NCBI GenBank assembly: GCA_964472715.1
Contig: CAYYMT010000136.1
Location: 1-9,196, forward strand
DNA length: 9,196 nucleotides
Source: JAFGTP01 sp964472715
Lineage (GTDB): Bacteria; Fidelibacterota; UBA2242; JAFGTP01
Direction: 5' to 3'
In this document: one piece after another, positions 4,919-9,196 of the stretch
How positions within the stretch are numbered: the stretch's first letter is position 1
Layout of the letters: the number at the start of each line of letters is the position of its first letter
Notes under the pieces: model-generated
The model's database searches: none
What the model saw: the letters and a program-made list of their open reading frames with translations, nothing else
What the model was told of the DNA's origin: nothing
Program-made: the position numbers and the translations under genes

Positions 4919-7861
4919 TTATTTCAGCAGCACACATTTTTTAACTGCGGCGCGATTGGCAGCTTTAATATTGTAAAGATAGACGCCGGAGGAATAATCA
5001 CCGGCATACCAACTCACCCTATGATTTCCCGGTGCCTGTTCTTCATTTTTCAAGGTTTCCAGATGATTTCCGGCAATGTCAAAGACACTGATTTCCACGG
5101 TCGTTATTTCAGGAATTGAATATTCAATCGTTGTTGTGGGATTAAAGGGATTAGGATAATTGCCATCCAGTTTGAAATTGTAAAATTCACCGGTGTCCTT
5201 GTCAATTGAGACCGCCGGCGTTACTTTGACCCGAACCTTACCCTCGGGCGTCGGTTCTGACACCATTCCTCTGTCATCAAAGGCTTTGGCTTCTATCCAA
5301 TACCGTCCTTTATTCAGTTTGTATTTTGATAAGTCCCAGTCAAATTTAAAATTATTCTCTGCATTCCTGCTTTCGCCGATGAATTGAGCTTTGTAATAAT
5401 ACTCCACCCGCCGTGTATCATCGGATGCATTGACGGACAATTCCAGTTGGGAATCCATGGGAACAGTTAATTCTTCATCAAGAACCAGGCTCACTGTCGG
5501 TGGCCTGTTAGGCGTGTAAGGTTCAGAAAACTCATCACATAAATAGCCATAGGCCAATATTGCCTGACACTGGGTCTGATGGACAGTGTACTCACTGCCG
5601 GCGATGCTATGGCGGTTCTGAAACCGGGCTTCAGCATCGGGAAAGTTTTCGATTGACGGAAAGGTTGTTGATCGTGAAAAATCCTCATCACCGACCCAAT
5701 TGTAATCTGCGCCATTCTGCCAGTCCCCGGTATGATGGCCGCCATAAGGCACAATTCCCGGCATGATCGGATCCCTGTAAACTGCGCTGTTATAATTGAA
5801 TAAAGACCAGGAATCAATATGAAAAGGTGAATGTTCATAATTATCACCGATCATACAAAGCCAGACCAGGTTCATTTCATTACCACCGAGATGATAATCA
5901 CAGGTGGTGTGGCAGGCGGTTTTATAATATTCCACACCGGTTAATTCACTGGTAATGGCCGCTGCCGAGATATGAGGCGTGGAAAAGGTCCCCAGCATCC
6001 AGTTGTTTCGTTTCTCCAGACCCCAGCGATAGCCACGGTCGGCAGCCGGTCCAACTACTTCAATGTCCGCTTTTGCCCGAATATCTGCCAGGCAATCTTC
6101 CTGAAGCGTTGTATTCAGTCCGGTATGGTCATCGGCGGAAATTTTCAGATAATTCCAGGCGGCAAAATGCCAGTCAGGAATATTATGCCAGTTTCCGGTA
6201 TTATACCAGCTGGAGGAAGCATTTTTTGTAGTCTCAAAATCAGACTGATAGTCCAAACTATCAGTAGCCCGGTATAAGGTCGCGGCTGCCATCATCTGCG
6301 CGTCATTGGAATTACCATGGTCTTTTGCCCACTGGTAAGCATTGACTGCTTCTGTCAGCCATTCATCACGACTTAAGCCACCCAGAGAATCGGCGCCACA
6401 AATTTCCATACATTCACTGAGCCAGGCAGCGCCGGCAGCATAAATAAAAGTCATTTGAACGCTTTTTCCACCTTTCAGGGTGAGATCACGACGATCTGTC
6501 CAGGAGGGTATCCCATCACCAGCACCCGCATCAACACCGACATAGCCGGGTACTGCACCGTCACTGTATCCTTTGGCAATCAACGAATCCTTGGCGCGTT
6601 TATAAAATTTGATCAGCCATGCAGCTTCATCGAGAATATCCGGAATGCCATTGGCACCCTCATCAATCCAGGGGTCTTCAGGGGTAATTTTGTATATATT
6701 GTTAAGATCGCCATCGCCGAAATTTTGCGGCTTCAGATCATAGGTTAATAATAATGTAAATGGCACACGGTAATGGTGGGAATAACCGTCCCAGTCACCG
6801 GCGTCATGATACCAACCCCAAATGCCGTCAATTCGCCCCAGGGCCAGGGTTGTATCTTCCATATCATGATGACCACTTTGATCAGGAAAATAGCGCATCA
6901 CCGAGCCATCTTCAGTACGATGACCACGAGGATATTCCAGCCCGGGTTTGTAATACCCCAGGTTCTGAATGATTCCCTGCCGCTGCGCAAAAAGTCCTTT
7001 TGACGCCCAATAAAAAGCTTCACGGTAGACATCATCTTTTATTTCAAAAGGATATGAACAGCCGATATCTTCAACAACGATTTTGTATTCTCCCGGTGTC
7101 TGCACCTGGGTGAATTTACACTCCCAGACATCAGCGCGGGTCACATTTGGGTTTTCAAAATCTTCATTGGTAAAATCCACATTGGTCTTTTCGGTTCGCT
7201 TATTAATAGTGCCGGTATAGACAATTTCATTATCAGCAACGCGAACTACATGAAAATTATTCCCTTCGAATTCGTCCAGTTCCAATCCGCCATCCGGGTG
7301 AATCTCAGTATTGAAATTTCCCATAAAATGGGACAGATAAGCGTACTTTTGTGCAGACGGCACAAATCCGATTTGATTGACATGCACGGTCTCAGAACGA
7401 AGATCGAATTCATTAAAAACAAAAGTGTACTCATTGGTATTACTGGCGAAATCGTTCAAAACCAGTGTATATTCTTTGCCCCGTTCCAATGCTTCCGGCA
7501 ATTCGATATAAATACGATGGTCCAGCAATGCTTTGGGTTCACCGCCGTCATATAGATTATTGAAATCCTCCCCTTTGGCTTTCCGTCCGATATGTACGGG
7601 ATGTTGAGGGGATGCGTAATTGCCATCGTCACCACTGACAATTGAATAATTGGCTGATTCCATGGCAGCATCAATATCTAAGGGAAAATAGTAGACTTTG
7701 ATGTCATCATAACGATTGCCGCCCATGCCAAAATAATCCAGATGTCCTTCATCAAAGGTGACTTCCAGGATCTTGTTGGTCACCGGCGCCACCCGAACCA
7801 GATCAGCAGCGAAGACAATAATTGTAAACGCTAACAAAATTATGAAAACTTTTTTAACCAT
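4919..7861 (-). CDS. secreted GH9-family glycoside hydrolase with T9SS sorting domain
   Basis: From the ATG at 7861 there are 980 residues; numbering below counts from an upstream ATG at 7876, so subtract 5. A Sec signal peptide (MVKKVFIILLAFTIIVFA) is followed by a beta-rich region to about 155 and a CelD_N-like Ig domain (about 162-280, with HVNQIGFVPSAQKYAY). The GH9 (alpha/alpha)6 catalytic domain spans about 283-785, an Ig-like domain about 792-886, and a type IX sorting domain about 901-985 (NYPNPFNPTTTIEYSIP...VYLYNIKAA). The catalytic base pair Asp358/Asp361 is in GWYHDAGDWDGY, and the likely acid Glu762 is in AGSEYTVHQTQ. The usual GH9 HxR signature is replaced by PFHID, so it belongs to a divergent subgroup. 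Endo-beta-glucanase is the default guess; exo-glucosaminidase-type activity is also possible in GH9. Product is expected outside the cell or anchored on its surface. It lies between the GH3 gene (132 bp upstream) and the sulfatase gene. Confidence 0.9.
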   Translation of the reverse strand: MVKKVFIILLAFTIIVFAADLVRVAPVTNKILEVTFDEGHLDYFGMGGNRYDDIKVYYFPLDIDAAMESANYSIVSGDDGNYASPQHPVHIGRKAKGEDFNNLYDGGEPKALLDHRIYIELPEALERGKEYTLVLNDFASNTNEYTFVFNEFDLRSETVHVNQIGFVPSAQKYAYLSHFMGNFNTEIHPDGGLELDEFEGNNFHVVRVADNEIVYTGTINKRTEKTNVDFTNEDFENPNVTRADVWECKFTQVQTPGEYKIVVEDIGCSYPFEIKDDVYREAFYWASKGLFAQRQGIIQNLGYYKPGLEYPRGHRTEDGSVMRYFPDQSGHHDMEDTTLALGRIDGIWGWYHDAGDWDGYSHHYRVPFTLLLTYDLKPQNFGDGDLNNIYKITPEDPWIDEGANGIPDILDEAAWLIKFYKRAKDSLIAKGYSDGAVPGYVGVDAGAGDGIPSWTDRRDLTLKGGKSVQMTFIYAAGAAWLSECMEICGADSLGGLSRDEWLTEAVNAYQWAKDHGNSNDAQMMAAATLYRATDSLDYQSDFETTKNASSSWYNTGNWHNIPDWHFAAWNYLKISADDHTGLNTTLQEDCLADIRAKADIEVVGPAADRGYRWGLEKRNNWMLGTFSTPHISAAAITSELTGVEYYKTACHTTCDYHLGGNEMNLVWLCMIGDNYEHSPFHIDSWSLFNYNSAVYRDPIMPGIVPYGGHHTGDWQNGADYNWVGDEDFSRSTTFPSIENFPDAEARFQNRHSIAGSEYTVHQTQCQAILAYGYLCDEFSEPYTPNRPPTVSLVLDEELTVPMDSQLELSVNASDDTRRVEYYYKAQFIGESRNAENNFKFDWDLSKYKLNKGRYWIEAKAFDDRGMVSEPTPEGKVRVKVTPAVSIDKDTGEFYNFKLDGNYPNPFNPTTTIEYSIPEITTVEISVFDIAGNHLETLKNEEQAPGNHRVSWYAGDYSSGVYLYNIKAANRAAVKKCVLLK

Positions 7862-7869
7862 GATATATT

Positions 7870-7874
7870 CCCTC
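7870..7874 (-). promoter_or_regulatory. GH9 ribosome binding site
   Basis: GAGGG on the minus strand ends 8 nt before the ATG at 7861. The alternative ATG at 7876 overlaps this site and has no Shine-Dalgarno sequence; the bases before it are the CCTCC-containing arm of a palindrome. Starting at 7861 also puts the Lys-Lys n-region at the front of the signal peptide. Confidence 0.65.
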
Positions 7875-7879
7875 ATGTA

Positions 7880-7945
7880 AAACTTCGGAGGTTTATCCTG
7901 CTTTATCCTACTGTTACAACAGGACAGGTAAAACCTCCGAAGTTT
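7880..7945. repeat. 15-bp perfect palindromic stem between GH3 and GH9 genes
   Basis: AAACTTCGGAGGTTT (7880-7894) and AAACCTCCGAAGTTT (7931-7945) are exact reverse complements. After a 2x2 internal loop the stem continues with CCTG/CAGG (7897-7900 with 7925-7928). Within the loop, CTGTT/AACAG (7911-7915 with 7918-7922) could form a further hairpin. On the minus-strand mRNA one arm holds GGAGG and the other CCUCC. The CCUCC arm ends 4 nt before the upstream GH9 ATG (7876) and sits next to the GAGGG ribosome binding site. Four Us follow the arm, so a weak terminator or attenuator is possible. It also resembles dispersed intergenic palindromes. Confidence 0.65.
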
Positions 7946-7956
7946 ATTCCTGGAAA

Positions 7957-7969
7957 CCGCCAGGGGCGG
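7957..7969 (-). terminator. small GC hairpin after the GH3 gene
   Basis: CCGCC (7957-7961) pairs with GGCGG (7965-7969) across a 3-nt loop. In the minus-strand transcript it lies 24 nt after the GH3 stop and is followed by UUUCC. The stem is short and the U-run is only three bases, so at most it would be a leaky terminator that lets transcription continue into GH9. Confidence 0.25.
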
Positions 7970-7993
7970 AAAGACCTTCGAGGCTTCATTCTA

Positions 7994-9196
7994 TTATTTT
8001 AACTTAAATGTTTTATGCAACCTGATGTCCTTACTGGACGCTCCTATCATCACTTTAAATTCCCCGGGTTCCGCTGCCCAGTCCTGCTTGCAAACACTCC
8101 AGAATTTCATATCCTGAGGCTCGATAGTCAGAGTTACTTCCTTTTCTTCACCCGGTTCCAGATAGATTTTTTTAAATCCTTTTAATTCTTTACGAGGCCG
8201 CTTGACACTGGCTTTTTCATCACGCAAATAGAGTTGGACCACTTCAGCGCCGGCCATATCGCCGGTATTTTTCAGCGTAAAGGTAGCTGTCACAGCTTCG
8301 CCCTTTGCAATTTTTCTGGCAGAAAGGTCCAGGTCATCATATTCAAAAGTAGTATAGCTCAGCCCATAACCAAAAGGATAGCGCGGTTCCACATAATGGG
8401 AGTCAAAATATCTGTATCCAACGAAAATATCTTCTTCATATTTCACAATACCATCTTCGCCGGGATAATTCTTTGATGAGACAAAATCTTCATATTTATT
8501 GGCAAAGGTAGTGACCAGTTTTCCGGAAGGATTGACTTTTCCCAGCAGAATATTGGCCAGGGCATTGCCGCCTTCTTCACCGGGAAACCAGGCTTCCACG
8601 ATTGCCTGACAATCATCCGCCCAGTCGCGCATATCCACAGAAGCGCCGCTGTTGAACACCGCCACAACATTTTCATTCAAAGCTGCCACTTTTTTCAGCA
8701 AAGCGACTTCTTCTTTGGGTAATTTCAAGTCATCACGGTCTTTGCCTTCACTTTCAATTTGATGGGAATTGCCAATAAATACTACCGCCACATCAGCGGC
8801 CTTCGCAAAATCCAGGGCTTCTTTCTCAGGAGATTTAGTGACATTCTGCCAGAGCAGTTGACATCCGGCGCCGCCATTGTCTTCATAAAAGTCCACACGA
8901 ATATCCACTGGTTCGCCGGCTTTTAAGTCAATTTCCGCCGCTTTTGTAAGCATGGCATGTTTGCCCCAGTTATCGACGATCATTTCACCATTGACATAGA
9001 GCCGTGTGCCGTCATCGCTATTGACTCCCAGCATATATTTGCCGGTGTTCGGCGCAGTCAGTTTTCCGGTCCAGCGTACTGAGAAGTAATCTTTTTTCAA
9101 GCCGTCAGGTCCGTCATTACCCCACATAAAATCAATATTTTTGTCCACACGGTTGATGGCTTTTCCTTCGAAATGCATATTATCAAAATAGGCTGC
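7994..9196 (-). CDS. GH3-family beta-glycosidase with PA14 insert, C-terminal part (cut by right edge)
   Basis: The frame is open from the window edge to a TAA at 7996-7994: 400 residues of the C-terminal part of a GH3 exo-acting beta-glycosidase, probably a beta-glucosidase. Visible residues 1-117 or so form a PA14 beta-domain (YFDN, YFSVRWTGKL, GKYMLGVNSDDGTRLYVNG, GGAGCQLLW). Residues 125-280 are the second half of the GH3 C-terminal alpha/beta sandwich, with ADVAVVFIG, ESEGKDRDDLKLP, NPSGKLVTTF and YPFGYGLSYTTFEY. Residues about 290-400 are the fibronectin-III-like domain (KNTGDMAGAEVVQLYL, RKELKGFKKIYLEPGE). The PA14 domain interrupting GH3_C is the arrangement of Kluyveromyces marxianus BglI, where it shapes the substrate entrance. 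Glu148 or Glu150 in ESEG is the likely general acid/base; the nucleophile Asp and any signal peptide lie outside the window. It is the upstream partner of the GH9 gene. Confidence 0.93.
   Translation of the reverse strand, partial: AAYFDNMHFEGKAINRVDKNIDFMWGNDGPDGLKKDYFSVRWTGKLTAPNTGKYMLGVNSDDGTRLYVNGEMIVDNWGKHAMLTKAAEIDLKAGEPVDIRVDFYEDNGGAGCQLLWQNVTKSPEKEALDFAKAADVAVVFIGNSHQIESEGKDRDDLKLPKEEVALLKKVAALNENVVAVFNSGASVDMRDWADDCQAIVEAWFPGEEGGNALANILLGKVNPSGKLVTTFANKYEDFVSSKNYPGEDGIVKYEEDIFVGYRYFDSHYVEPRYPFGYGLSYTTFEYDDLDLSARKIAKGEAVTATFTLKNTGDMAGAEVVQLYLRDEKASVKRPRKELKGFKKIYLEPGEEKEVTLTIEPQDMKFWSVCKQDWAAEPGEFKVMIGASSKDIRLHKTFKLK

Noticed and set aside
4802..5119. Plus-strand 105-codon open frame across the GH9-sulfatase gap and the GH9 3' end
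   Set aside because: Most of it is antisense to the T9SS domain of the GH9 gene, which has clear family motifs. The translated sequence has no recognisable features, so it is a shadow frame.
5491..5847. Minus-strand 118-codon frame inside the GH9 gene
   Set aside because: It is an out-of-frame reading of the GH9 catalytic domain, on the same strand, with no recognisable domain.
7862..7876. Upstream start of GH9 at 7876, adding 5 residues
   Set aside because: It has no Shine-Dalgarno sequence and overlaps the GAGGG site that serves the ATG at 7861.

Overview
The window looks like chromosomal DNA of moderate GC from a Gram-negative bacterium of the FCB group or a neighbouring candidate phylum (Bacteroidota/Ignavibacteria, Calditrichota, KSB1, Marinimicrobia and similar). 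The main evidence is the C-terminus of the large glycoside hydrolase at 4919-7861. It carries a type IX secretion sorting domain opening with the block NYPNPFNPTTTIEYSIP, which is typical of those lineages. I cannot name a genus.

Layout: (i) 1-89, minus strand: the probable first 29 codons of a gene that runs off the left edge. (ii) 90-541: an AT-rich, mostly non-coding divergent intergenic region. It holds a possible decayed transposase zinc-ribbon fragment, a small inverted repeat and the translation signals of the next gene. (iii) 542-3196, plus strand: a complete phosphoenolpyruvate carboxylase gene (ppc). All catalytic motifs and all four aspartate-inhibitor-binding residues are intact. 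(iv) 3197-3279: a convergent gap with a stem-loop. (v) 3280-9196, minus strand: three consecutive genes transcribed right to left. They are a GH3 beta-glycosidase with a PA14 insert (only its 3' 400 codons are in the window), a T9SS-exported GH9 glycoside hydrolase, and a Tat-exported S1-family sulfatase resembling N-sulfoglucosamine sulfohydrolase.

The three minus-strand genes read as part of a polysaccharide-degradation locus. The GH9 enzyme would act outside the cell or at its surface. The GH3 enzyme would trim oligosaccharides from the non-reducing end. The sulfatase would remove sulfate in the periplasm. The combination suggests a sulfated beta-linked glycan, possibly an amino-glycan, but the substrate cannot be fixed from sequence. 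Both intergenic gaps in this cluster (132 and 172 bp) contain strong inverted repeats: a perfect 15-bp palindrome before GH9, and an 11-bp stem with an extra competing copy of one arm before the sulfatase. These point to post-transcriptional tuning, or to dispersed palindromic elements. PPC is an anaplerotic housekeeping enzyme and has no evident link to the glycan cluster.

No RNA genes, CRISPR arrays or intact insertion sequences were seen. I found no wholly new system. The best leads are the divergent GH9 subgroup, its pairing with a sulfamidase-like sulfatase, and the intergenic palindromes.
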